From the NCBI GenBank assembly GCA_938005615.1, contig CALLMV010000014.1:62001-126000 (forward strand): a DNA stretch of 64,000 nucleotides, read 5' to 3'. A program made the translations under genes and the position numbers. The notes beneath the pieces were generated by a model. That model was not told the DNA's origin, ran no database searches, and saw only the letters and a list, made by a program, of their open reading frames with translations. The DNA is from an uncultured Verrucomicrobiae bacterium. GTDB taxonomy: Bacteria; Verrucomicrobiota; Verrucomicrobiia; JADLBR01; CALLMV01. This document shows, one piece after another, positions 42,449 to 50,965 of this stretch; positions within the stretch are counted from its first letter, which is position 1; each line of letters starts with the position of its first letter.

Positions 42449-43607
42449 TGGCCTTGCCTTCACAAAATCGGCGTGCCATTTCCCGCGCCTGATTATCTGC
42501 AGCAATCAAGTCCTCTAACGTGGGGTGTTGTTGCGGTGTGTGTTGTTGCATGGTTTCTTCGACCAGTGCCCAGATTTCGGGAAAACGGATGCGGCCAGCC
42601 AAAAAAGCCTCGACAGCTACCTCGTTGGACGCATTCAAAACGGCAGGCATCGTACCGCAAATCTCTCCAGCCTCGCGAGCAAGTCGCAGAGCGGGAAATT
42701 TTTTTTCATCCGGCAGCTCAAAAGTTAGCGACGAGATCTTAGCCCAGTCAATTGGCGGCAGTGTATTTGGTACACGGCGAGGATAGCACAAGGCATATTG
42801 TATCGGAAACGCCATATCTGTCACTGACAATTGGGCCAGTACTGATCCATCGACCATCTCGACCATCGAGTGAACGATCGACTGGGGATGAACCACGACG
42901 TCTACGCTGGCGATGGGTATGTCAAACAACCACCGAGCTTCGATCATTTCCAATGCCTTGTTGAACATCGTGGCGGAATCTATAGTGATCTTCTTGCCCA
43001 TGCTCCATGTGGGATGCTTGAGTGCCTGCTCAGGTCTTACACGCTGAAGTTCCGAAATCGGAGTCGTCCGAAATGGCCCCCCTGACGCAGTAAGAATCAG
43101 CCGCTTTACAAATTCAGGGGCAACACCCTCCAAACACTGAAAGATCGCGTTGTGTTCGGAATCCACAGGCAAGATCTTCACACCATGGCGCCGGGCTTCG
43201 CTAGTGACTATCTCGCCTGCGAGCACGAGAATTTCCTTTGAGGCGACAGCTAAGTCTTTGCCAGAACGAATTGCAGCAAGAGCCGGAGCTAGCCCAGCGA
43301 CTCCAACTATAGCCACTAGCACGATATCCACCTCCGGGTGGGTCGCCGCGCGTATAAGCGCTTCATCCCCTGCGTCCGTGACCACGTCCGACGGACATTT
43401 ATCACGCAGTGCTAAAAGATCTTCCACACAAGAGCAAACGGCTAAAGCCGGACGGAACTCAGCAGCCTGACGAGCGAGCAACTCGACATTGCGCCCTGCT
43501 GCAAGTGTTTTGATTTGTACCAAGTGTGGCAAATCACGGGCGACTTTCATCGTGCTGGTTCCAATGCTGCCAGTGGAACCAAGGACTGCTACGCGTTTAG
43601 GCCACAT
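42441..43607 (-). CDS. dxr: 1-deoxy-D-xylulose-5-phosphate reductoisomerase
   Basis: First committed step of the MEP isoprenoid route, which feeds the phytoene/squalene synthase and menaquinone pathways. About 388 residues: VAVLGSTGSIGTST (NADPH), VASKEILVLAGE (usually ANKE; Asn to Ser here), VDSEHNAIFQCLEG (metal Asp and Glu), LTASGGPF, HPTWSMGKKITIDSATM, EARWLF, VHPQSIVHSMVE and NEVAVEAFL. I use the ATG at 43607; another in-frame start lies 21 bases upstream. The 3' end overlaps the YcgQ-like gene on the opposite strand. Confidence 0.95.
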   Translation of the reverse strand: MWPKRVAVLGSTGSIGTSTMKVARDLPHLVQIKTLAAGRNVELLARQAAEFRPALAVCSCVEDLLALRDKCPSDVVTDAGDEALIRAATHPEVDIVLVAIVGVAGLAPALAAIRSGKDLAVASKEILVLAGEIVTSEARRHGVKILPVDSEHNAIFQCLEGVAPEFVKRLILTASGGPFRTTPISELQRVRPEQALKHPTWSMGKKITIDSATMFNKALEMIEARWLFDIPIASVDVVVHPQSIVHSMVEMVDGSVLAQLSVTDMAFPIQYALCYPRRVPNTLPPIDWAKISSLTFELPDEKKFPALRLAREAGEICGTMPAVLNASNEVAVEAFLAGRIRFPEIWALVEETMQQHTPQQHPTLEDLIAADNQAREMARRFCEGKAII

Positions 43608-43752
43608 CAGAAACTCATTTACGAGCAAAGAGAATGTTAGTCGAGGCCAAAGCCCTTAGCTGAGAATTTTGCTTGCCTAAGATTTGACTTATCTGTAAAA
43701 GCAGAGTTCTTTTACCAACACTTGTTCTATCCAGACTAGAAAGTAGCCGAAT

Positions 43753-44913
43753 ATGCCAGAAATCGTGAACTCCGCCAGACTTGCAAGACAAACCGCAGAA
43801 AAGCTCATCGGCTCGCGTGCCGCTCTGCAACGCACACCGGCTCTCGTCGGCTTCGATGGATTTATAGACAACATCTACCACGCCGTCGAAAAAAGAAAAT
43901 CTGCCACTGAGTTTGAGCGCATGAAGTCACTCAAAAATCTGGGTAAACTCGCCACAGAAGCCGCCGGCAAGTCTGCAGCTCTTGAAATCGTATCCCAGGG
44001 AACAAGACATGGAGGAAACGGCCCCATCATGGCTTTTGCACTTTCCTCACTTGGTGTTCCAGTAACTTACGTTGGAATGACCGGACACCCCAAGCCACAC
44101 CCCATCTTCAACGAACTAGCCAAACGCTGCACTGTACACGGAATTGCTAACCCGGCGGAAACAGACGCCATCGAATTTCTCGATGGTAAACTCATGATTG
44201 GTAAACATGCAACAGTGGCAGAAGTCTCCTACGAAACTATCAAGAAAAAAATCGGCGACACTGCTTGGAAAAAGATGTGGGAAGGCGCTCGCTTCGTCGG
44301 AATGGTCAACTGGACCATGCTGCCCCATATGACCGCACTCTGGAAAAAGATTCAAAGCGAACTCCTCCCCAAACCCACAAAAAAAACCGACAAAGCCGAG
44401 AAGAAAAGCAATACACAAGCTCGCAAACTTCTTTTCTTTGATTTGTGCGACCCAGCAAAACGCTCCGCTACTGACGTCAAGCTCGCCTTGGAAACAATCA
44501 CCAAATTCCAAGATAGCTGCGACGTAATATTAGGCATGAACGAAAGCGAAGGCCTACAAGTCGCGCAGACACTTGGAATCAGCACTACAGGCAAAGGTCA
44601 AAAGATGATCACCTCGCTGGCTAACAAGATCCGTGAAAAGCTTGCCATCCATTGTGCCGTCATCCATCCCATCGAATATGCAGTTGCAGCGGATGAAAAC
44701 GATGCCGTCTGCGTGGCAGGACCCTACACAAAACAACCTAAAATCTCCACCGGAGCTGGTGACCACTTCAACGCTGGCTTCAGCATCGCCCGGCTGCTTG
44801 GCTGCGACTTGGCCCAATCCCTCCAACTTGGCGTGGCCACAAGTGGCTTTTACGTGCGCCAGGCCATAAGCCCAAGCCGCGAACAGTTGGTACGATTCTT
44901 ACAGACGCTTTGA
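43753..44913 (+). CDS. PfkB-family carbohydrate kinase
   Basis: 386 residues. The N-terminal part has VGFDGFIDNIYHAV, TRHGGNGPIMAFALSSLG and VTYVGMTG, and the C-terminal PfkB signature is KISTGAGDHFNAGF with the catalytic Asp. Ribokinase-fold enzymes phosphorylate sugars or nucleosides; this long branch has a Lys-rich insertion around 210-235 (KPTKKTDKAEKKSN). The substrate is unknown. It is followed by the YmdB-like gene in the same direction with a 32-base gap. Confidence 0.88.
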   Translation: MPEIVNSARLARQTAEKLIGSRAALQRTPALVGFDGFIDNIYHAVEKRKSATEFERMKSLKNLGKLATEAAGKSAALEIVSQGTRHGGNGPIMAFALSSLGVPVTYVGMTGHPKPHPIFNELAKRCTVHGIANPAETDAIEFLDGKLMIGKHATVAEVSYETIKKKIGDTAWKKMWEGARFVGMVNWTMLPHMTALWKKIQSELLPKPTKKTDKAEKKSNTQARKLLFFDLCDPAKRSATDVKLALETITKFQDSCDVILGMNESEGLQVAQTLGISTTGKGQKMITSLANKIREKLAIHCAVIHPIEYAVAADENDAVCVAGPYTKQPKISTGAGDHFNAGFSIARLLGCDLAQSLQLGVATSGFYVRQAISPSREQLVRFLQTL

Positions 44914-44945
44914 CATTTCACTCCAAACGAGACAACACCAACACT

Positions 44946-45761
44946 ATGACAGTTGTCTTTGTTGGGGATGTCGTAGGCGAAGCTGGACGCCATGCCCTCA
45001 AGCGTGCATTGCCCATCCTTCGTGAACGTTTTCACCCCGACTTCGTCGTGGTCAACGGGGAAAACTGCGCGGGAGGCAACGGCATCACCCCCAGGCTGGC
45101 AATTGAGCTTATGAGATATGGTGTGGACGTAATCACACTTGGTGACCACGTCTGGGATCAAAAAGAAATTATCCCTTTCTTCGAAACGGAGCCGCGACTA
45201 CTCCGGCCATTTAACTATCCTGGTCCGACACCCGGCCGTGGGTATGCAGTCGTAGTAGGCAACGGTAAAAAACTCGCAGTTGTTTGTGCCCAAGGCCGCA
45301 CGTTCATGCGTATGGAGCTTGAAAACCCCTTCACCCACATCACCCCCATCATCCAAGAAATCACAAAAGAAACCCGATGCATTCTCGTAGATTTTCACGC
45401 CGAAGCTACTTCGGAAAAAGTTGCCTTTGGCCATGCCGTTGACGGGCTTGTCTCCGCAGTCATAGGCACTCACACGCACATCCCTACAGCCGATGCAGAA
45501 ATCCTTCCTCAGGGTACCGCCTATCAAACAGACGCGGGGATGTGCGGTCCTTACCACTCTGTAATTGGTCGTGATATTCAAAGCGTGGTCGAGCGCTATA
45601 AAACGCTCCTACCAGGCAAATGGCACATCAGCCGTAAAGACCTTCGCTGTTGTGGCGCGGCAATTGGTATCGACGAATCTACAGGACGAGCCACGAGAAT
45701 TGAGTCCTTCATGATTCGTTGCGGCGATCTGGTCGATGAGGAGAATTCTTCACATCCTTAA
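44946..45761 (+). CDS. YmdB/TIGR00282 metallophosphoesterase
   Basis: 271 residues. The family is a dimetal phosphodiesterase acting on cyclic nucleotides in Bacillus (YmdB). Ligand blocks are complete: VFVGDVVGEAGR, VVNGENCAGGNGIT, LGDHVWD, VDFHAEATSEK and IGTHTHIPTAD. I use the ATG at 44946 rather than an in-frame TTG at 44910, which lies within the kinase stop region. Genomes with this family often place it near recombination or cell-division genes; here the neighbour is the PfkB kinase. Confidence 0.9.
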   Translation: MTVVFVGDVVGEAGRHALKRALPILRERFHPDFVVVNGENCAGGNGITPRLAIELMRYGVDVITLGDHVWDQKEIIPFFETEPRLLRPFNYPGPTPGRGYAVVVGNGKKLAVVCAQGRTFMRMELENPFTHITPIIQEITKETRCILVDFHAEATSEKVAFGHAVDGLVSAVIGTHTHIPTADAEILPQGTAYQTDAGMCGPYHSVIGRDIQSVVERYKTLLPGKWHISRKDLRCCGAAIGIDESTGRATRIESFMIRCGDLVDEENSSHP

Positions 45762-45803
45762 CCACAGCTTTGCAGTACGTTAAAACCACGTTTCGCGCCT
45801 ATC

Positions 45804-46831
45804 TCACGTCATCTCCTGATAACGTTTCTCATCGATGCGAAACTTTAAGTCCTGTCCACTGCTAAAGCGGGCCAGATTGTCTAATGCGTTATGATGATAC
45901 GGCCGCAGAGCATTAAGATCAAGAGGCCATGATACTACTTCCGCCTGATGCGCAGTAATTATCACATTCGAAAGCCTAGGCAAGGGATGATCCTTGGGGA
46001 ATTTATCCCCCTCATGCACCAGCACATCCAAACCAGCTCGCAATCTACCGGATTGAAGCTCTCGTGTCAGTGCGTCTTCATCAATCACCGCTCCACGCGC
46101 TGTGTTTACAATCACAGCATGGTCAGGTAGCATAACGAGAAGTCTTGCCGTAACAGACATTCTCGTGACCTCATTCAACGGCGTGTGGATACTGATTGCC
46201 TCGCAAGAGCTGAACAACTCTTCCAAAGAGCCGACACGCCTTCATGTTCCGGTAAATCCGTTGCGATGGGATCGTAAATTATAATTTCCGGACCCAGCGG
46301 TGCGACAATTTGAGCGAATCTTTTAGCTATTAAACCAAACCCATAAATACCAAGCCTTAGACCATCGAGCGTGCTTAGACTTTGCTTCCAGCTCCACTCC
46401 GTCCATCCTCCTTGGCTAATACTTTGAATTTGTGGGCGAATGTTTTTCAAGCAAGCAAGCAGAAGAGCCAGTGTGGACTCTGCAACCAGCCCTGCAGGTG
46501 CATCACCCCAGTTCGTAACCGGAATAGCTGAACGAATAATCCCCAGTGGGATCATACCTCGCATACTTCCCGTGATGTGAAGGATGTATCTTAGCCTGGC
46601 AAAGCCATGCACCAGTGCCGCAGGGATAGGCCGCATACCCCAATCAGTGAACAGTACGTCACAATCGCAACATAAGGCGATCACCTAGTCATCGGAAAGA
46701 TTTCCTGTGTCTTTTAGAACTTTCAGTGACCCAAATTTTGCCAGTTCTTTCTTGAAATATTCTGTAAAAATATTTGGTGAAGGCTCTTCAAGTGCCAGGT
46801 GCAAAAGATGCATAATGTTTTGTAGTCTCAT
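45804..46831 (-). pseudogene. D-isomer-specific 2-hydroxyacid dehydrogenase, broken
   Basis: The Rossmann fold is recognisable: LRLGIYGFGLIAKRFA, AISIHTPLNE, MLPDHAVIVNTARGAVIDEDAL and GLDVLVHEGD. The N-terminal part (from about 46831) is interrupted by an in-frame TAG at 46685-46687, after which DCDVLFTDWG resumes. A second lesion near 46215 (around EHEGV / GSLEELFSSCEA) shifts the frame by one base, so the C-terminal 140 residues lie in another frame. Both lesions would need repair for a working enzyme. It follows an equally broken sugar isomerase and was probably in one operon for a sugar acid. Confidence 0.82.
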
Positions 46832-47602
46832 GCTTATTACCACATGACGAAGCAAAAACTTTAGGTCAGAAACCGCTGCTTCCATCAGTCGTTCTTGAGA
46901 TTCATCAGGCCGATTAGTACCAACAGTAAATTCCAGCGTGAAGTCGCCGCGGAAGCCCATCCTTGAGAGGTTTTCAATCACAGCGCAAGACCGCTCCGGA
47001 TGCTGTGCCACACTGGCCCACTGATTGGCCTGATCCCGAAACTGCACATGAACCTCCTTAATTCTATGTCCGAAATATTCAAACCACTGTTGCAGATCTG
47101 CTTCAGATATTGCAAAGGCATGCACAATTATCTCCACAGGAGCATCCACGGTCTCAAAAAATTCTGCCGCTGACCTTGGCCTCTCAAGCCACGTGCCCGG
47201 GTGACACTCGCAGCGAAGAGCAACACCTGGTAGTAGTTATGCCAGCAAAGATATGCCTAGGCGCGCCTGTTCTTCCCGACCGGTTTGTTCGCTTACATTG
47301 AATTTCATTGCACGAAATCCTAGCGATTCGTAAGCCTCTTGCAATTCCTCGAGTTTGTCTTCGGGAATTTGCTTATCTGGTAGCAAATACGAATTAAAAA
47401 CAATTACCGGGAAACTGGACTTCGCGATGGCCAGACGCTCGTTAAGAGGCGCTTTGCACCAGTGATTTTCCCACAGCTCCCAACCATCGAATCCAGCGCC
47501 CTGTGCTTTGTCGCACCACTCGCTAGCCTGTAGTGCGGGAGTATCACGCAGTTTATTGTCCCAACGATTTTTCTCTAACAACACACTACTCAGCAAAAAC
47601 AT
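46832..47602 (-). pseudogene. sugar-phosphate isomerase/epimerase (TIM barrel), broken
   Basis: Residues such as SSVLLEKNRWDNKLRDTPAL, AGFDGWELWENHW, GFRAMKFNVSEQTG, and after the stop ECHPGTWLERP and IKEVHVQFRD are typical of an AP-endonuclease-2-like sugar isomerase. An in-frame TAA at 47237-47239 cuts it after about 121 residues, and the reading then continues for a further 130 residues in the same frame. The normal stop is also lost: the frame runs without a break into the dehydrogenase that follows. I place the start at the ATG at 47602. Substrate unknown. Confidence 0.8.
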
Positions 47603-47763
47603 CACTACTGCCTTTCCATACATTTTAAAAAAAGCAAAAAAATGCCTCAGCCAACATGCAGCGCTCCACTATTGGCGTAGTTCATAACACAGTAACCAAC
47701 TTGAATCAGCCTCATACTACAGGGATAAAACTCAGCAAAACACCACTCACAGCGGTTGACTAA

Positions 47764-48441
47764 GTGAAGCTTTTTCAGGAATATTACACTGTGTCATCCA
47801 ACAGCCGCAAAAACCCTTTCCTCGCTATGTTCCGTTTAGAAAATAACATCAGCGCGGAAAATATCGTCGAAGCACAGCGAGAATCGCTTCTTCAAATCGC
47901 CCGTCGCTTGGAAGCACTGGCAATTGCAATCTTTAATAAACCCTCCAAATCTGCCCTCAAAACCCTCAGTGAAGAAGCCTTCTCAATTCGCAAAGACACA
48001 CTCAAAGCAATCCAGGACTTGCTCGACAGATGCCGACCCGCACTTACACCTGAACAATACTCTCTGGCTTCTACACAAGTCGCAGACTATTTGTCCAAGG
48101 CCCTAGAACATCAAAGCAATATCAATCTCAATGCAGAAAACTTAGAACTCCTCAACCTTGAATCAAATAAAACCGGAGAATCGCCCAAACAAGAGTCCGC
48201 AGATCATCCGAAAACAGAAAATCCAAATAACACCCCCTCACAACCAGAAAGCTCATCCACCAACACTCCTGCAGACGCCCGCACGTCCGATCAACCTCCT
48301 CCGCGTAAAGACTCAGTCGTATCAGAAACGCGAAAAAACGATATCAAAACAACTCCCGAGAGCACAATAAGCCCTCCAGGATTAAAATCAGAACTGAGCC
48401 GTCCACCAGTGCCCAAGCTCACTTCCGCACGTACTAAATAA
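47764..48441 (+). CDS. unknown protein with a helical N-terminus and Pro/Ser/Thr-rich tail
   Basis: 225 residues, not recognised. Residues 25-125 are helical and charged (for example QRESLLQIARRLEALAIAIF), then from about 130 a long low-complexity tail rich in Pro, Ser, Thr, Asn and Gln, which is probably disordered. The GTG at 47764 is the first start; an ATG at 47827 is the alternative. No signal peptide, so likely cytoplasmic. It is divergent from the decayed isomerase and is followed by tRNA-Ser on the opposite strand. Confidence 0.55.
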   Translation: MKLFQEYYTVSSNSRKNPFLAMFRLENNISAENIVEAQRESLLQIARRLEALAIAIFNKPSKSALKTLSEEAFSIRKDTLKAIQDLLDRCRPALTPEQYSLASTQVADYLSKALEHQSNINLNAENLELLNLESNKTGESPKQESADHPKTENPNNTPSQPESSSTNTPADARTSDQPPPRKDSVVSETRKNDIKTTPESTISPPGLKSELSRPPVPKLTSARTK

Positions 48442-48477
48442 GCGACCGCTTGTTTAAACCCTGCCCTTATCGTTTAT

Positions 48478-48562
48478 CGGAAGGGGGGGGATTCGAACCC
48501 CCGGTGCCTTTCAGCACACACGCTTTCCAGGCGTGCACAATCGACCACTCTGTCACCCTTCC
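48478..48562 (-). tRNA. tRNA-Ser(GGA)
   Basis: 85 bases. The acceptor stem GGAAGGG pairs with CCCTTCC, with discriminator G. The anticodon loop CTGGAAA gives anticodon GGA, and a long variable arm (GTGCTGAAAGGCAC) precedes the T arm GGGGGTTCGAATCCCCC, as expected for class II serine tRNA. The CCA end is not encoded. Confidence 0.95.
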
Positions 48563-48738
48563 TGGTGAATTTCAACAAATAGCCAACACGTGGTAGATTA
48601 TCAACAATTTTGCTGTTCCCTCCTCCAGCAGCCCTGTGCATTTTTACCTCGTGAATATTAATATGAGGCTGATGATTACTCAACTTCTAGTTGACCACTC
48701 TGCGCTAGATAATCGTCCTCTGCAAATTGAAACTTCGC

Positions 48739-49302
48739 TTATGAGGAAATTATCAAGTCCAAACGCCCCGCACCTCTGTGCAACCTGAAGCAGTCGCTTG
48801 TTACAACCTGCACGATCTCGCTACTAAGCAGCTCACAGCTTCTACGCCAGTCGCGTGTGCCCAGCAAATGCTTCACACACGGCCGCAATCCACAAAAGTG
48901 CAGCGATCTTACACCATCACTTATACGCTCGCCGACTTCGTTGCGTAGCTTCTTAAAAAAATGCAACTCTGTTGGGCAATTGCCCAAAGACATCGCTAGT
49001 TCCTCCAAACATAGTACAGCCCGCGGAGGCAGTAGATGAAAATGTGGCATCACATCCTTCGCATTGACTTTCTCAAGGATGATTCTGATTGAATCTTCAA
49101 GATAAGACACATCCACTTCCTGCTCGCGCACATCGTGCTGAAAGAAGAGCAGCAGCCCGCTCGTCACCTGCTCCGCCCACCAGCGCGAACGCCCCGTCTG
49201 AGCGGCCGCCTCAAAAAGCGATTCCGTGATCCAGCGTTCATCCATCTCTACGGCCTGCTTGCCGCAGCGCACCAGCGGAAGGCAATCGTCCAACAGTATC
49301 AT
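48739..49302 (-). CDS. unknown protein translationally coupled to nrdR
   Basis: 187 residues, not confidently recognised. The N-terminal 80 residues (WITESLFEAAAQTGRSRWWA, then VSYLEDSIRIIL) are helical and vaguely resemble an ATP-cone domain, which would make sense beside NrdR. The remainder has no known motif; five of its seven cysteines lie there, none in a clear zinc pattern. Its ATG overlaps the nrdR stop (ATGA), so it is co-translated and probably works with NrdR or ribonucleotide reductase. Between it and tRNA-Ser there are about 175 bases with no gene. Confidence 0.6.
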   Translation of the reverse strand: MILLDDCLPLVRCGKQAVEMDERWITESLFEAAAQTGRSRWWAEQVTSGLLLFFQHDVREQEVDVSYLEDSIRIILEKVNAKDVMPHFHLLPPRAVLCLEELAMSLGNCPTELHFFKKLRNEVGERISDGVRSLHFCGLRPCVKHLLGTRDWRRSCELLSSEIVQVVTSDCFRLHRGAGRLDLIISS

Positions 49303-49763
49303 TCTCGCCTCCTTGCATTCCTTACGTTTTTTACTTCCATCTCAAAGGCTCCAATATCTTCAAAGCGGCGATAAACTGACGCGAAGCGCACGTACGCCAC
49401 TTCATCTAGCTTGCGCAGCGCTTCCATCACACGCTCTCCAATCACACGTGTTGGAATCTCTGCGCCAAATTCCTTCTCCAAATCCGCAAGGATCGCCGCA
49501 TGGGCTGTCTGGATTTTTTCACGGGAGACAGGTCTCTTGTGACACGCCCTGAGCATCCCGTTGAGAATTTTTTCCGGGTTAAACGGCTCGTACCTCCCAT
49601 CGGACTTTACCACACGCACCTCTTCCGTTTCGATGTTTTCGTACGTCGTAAATCGATGGCCGCATGAGAGACACTCACGCCTGCGCCGGATTGCGGTGCC
49701 TTCCTTCAAAATGCGCGAGTCAATGACTTTGTCATCGAGGGAGCCGCATTTTGGACATTTCAT
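49299..49763 (-). CDS. nrdR: transcriptional regulator NrdR
   Basis: NrdR represses ribonucleotide reductase genes in response to ATP/dATP. 154 residues: an N-terminal zinc ribbon (CPKCGS and CLSCGHRF) followed by an ATP-cone (residues 45-135; VVKSDGRYEPFNPEKILNGM). The length is usual. The partner gene overlaps its 3' end. No nrd gene is in the window. Confidence 0.95.
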   Translation of the reverse strand: MKCPKCGSLDDKVIDSRILKEGTAIRRRRECLSCGHRFTTYENIETEEVRVVKSDGRYEPFNPEKILNGMLRACHKRPVSREKIQTAHAAILADLEKEFGAEIPTRVIGERVMEALRKLDEVAYVRFASVYRRFEDIGAFEMEVKNVRNARRRE

Positions 49764-49924
49764 ACAATAAGTTGTACCTTCTCAGTAACATCTTTACGTT
49801 AAGTACTACATCTTGTGGTTCAAGAATGATTTTCAAAAATCCTCCTAAAAAGATTTTCACCTCCACACGCCTCGATCTCCATCTCAAGTAGGTGAGTGCG
49901 ACTCCAGCCTATAGTGCGTCATGA

Positions 49925-49975
49925 CAAGGGAACCTGCAGTAAAAAAACATCTTTTTTAAAGGTAAAATTCCCTTG
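49925..49975. repeat. 51-base interrupted inverted repeat before the DUF502 gene
   Basis: CAAGGGAA (49925-49932) pairs with TTCCCTTG (49968-49975), and inner segments CCT/AGG and AAAAAA/TTTTTT extend the stem. It lies 34 bases before the DUF502 start and between two divergent genes. It could be a leader structure or a terminator-like element. Confidence 0.4.
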
Positions 49976-50009
49976 ATGTACGAATGACCTTGGCTTGATT
50001 GTCCAAATC

Positions 50010-50960
50010 ATGTCAGAACCGCAAAAACCCAAATTTGATCCCGGTCTGATCGCCAGTAAAATCACGGGTGCATTGAAACGCATCGACTGGGAAAAAATCG
50101 GAAAAAGCTCGGGCGATGTGGCAGCCTGGACACGCAACAAATTAGTCACTGGCCTGGTCGTTGCACTTCCACTCGTCGCCACCATCTGGGTTGTCATCAC
50201 CATCTTCAACTTTATTGACGGACGGTTTGCCCCCGTAGTCAGAACCTTCGCGACTGCCAACCAGGAATGGATCCCGGGGTTCTTGCTTATCGAAATTACA
50301 CCGGCCACCACCATCTTTAATCCTACGACACGTGAGTTTGAAGTCGTGCAAGCCCAATACACCATTTTTGGCGCAGGCTTCATCCTTACCATCATCGTGC
50401 TTGTATTGCTGGGGGTGATCTTCAGCAATGTGGTCGGCAAAAGCGTACTCAACTGGCTCGACGGGCTCATGGGGCGCATCCCGGTCATTTCTACCCTTTA
50501 CAACGCAATCAAACAGGTCATCGAAGCCGTGCAGCTCATCGGGCGCAAAGATCGTATGTCCTTTTCCAAAGTCGCTCTCGTCAACTACCCTGCTATGCGG
50601 GGCAAACTCATCGGCTTCGTTACTAACACAGTGACTTTAGCAAACGGGAACCGAGCTGCGTTGATCTTCCTGCCCACCGCACCTAATCCTCTGACAGGAT
50701 TCGTCGTGGCACTTCCCTATGAAGAACTGGAAATTAGCGACATGTCAGTAGAAGAAGGCACAAAACTAATTGTCTCAATGGGGCTGGTGGCACCACCCGT
50801 CTTTGCCTCCAGCGCTCCGCTCAACTCCAGCGAGCCACCGTCATATTCCTGGGCTGCTAACAAACCCTCTCCAGATCAGAGCACAGATTCAACGCTAAGC
50901 AACCGCACCCGCTCTTCTGAAACACCGGATCGAAATACACCTCTGGTCGGAAATACGTGA
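50010..50960 (+). CDS. DUF502 family membrane protein
   Basis: 316 residues. After about 40 polar residues there are two membrane helices (LVTGLVVALPLVATIWVVIT, FILTIIVLVLLGVIFSNVVG) and a family block GRIPVISTLYNAIKQVIEA, then KVALVNYPAMRGKLIGFVTN. DUF502 proteins are widespread inner-membrane proteins of unknown function. The C-terminal 60 residues are Ser/Pro/Asn-rich and likely disordered. I use the ATG at 50010 instead of a TTG at 49995. Convergent with the large membrane protein, 5 bases apart. Confidence 0.88.
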   Translation: MSEPQKPKFDPGLIASKITGALKRIDWEKIGKSSGDVAAWTRNKLVTGLVVALPLVATIWVVITIFNFIDGRFAPVVRTFATANQEWIPGFLLIEITPATTIFNPTTREFEVVQAQYTIFGAGFILTIIVLVLLGVIFSNVVGKSVLNWLDGLMGRIPVISTLYNAIKQVIEAVQLIGRKDRMSFSKVALVNYPAMRGKLIGFVTNTVTLANGNRAALIFLPTAPNPLTGFVVALPYEELEISDMSVEEGTKLIVSMGLVAPPVFASSAPLNSSEPPSYSWAANKPSPDQSTDSTLSNRTRSSETPDRNTPLVGNT

Positions 50961-50965
50961 TGTTT

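Noticed and set aside
48482-48490. G-run in the tRNA-Ser region as a second variable tract
   Set aside because: It lies across the acceptor and T-arm of an intact tRNA; stem pairing constrains it.
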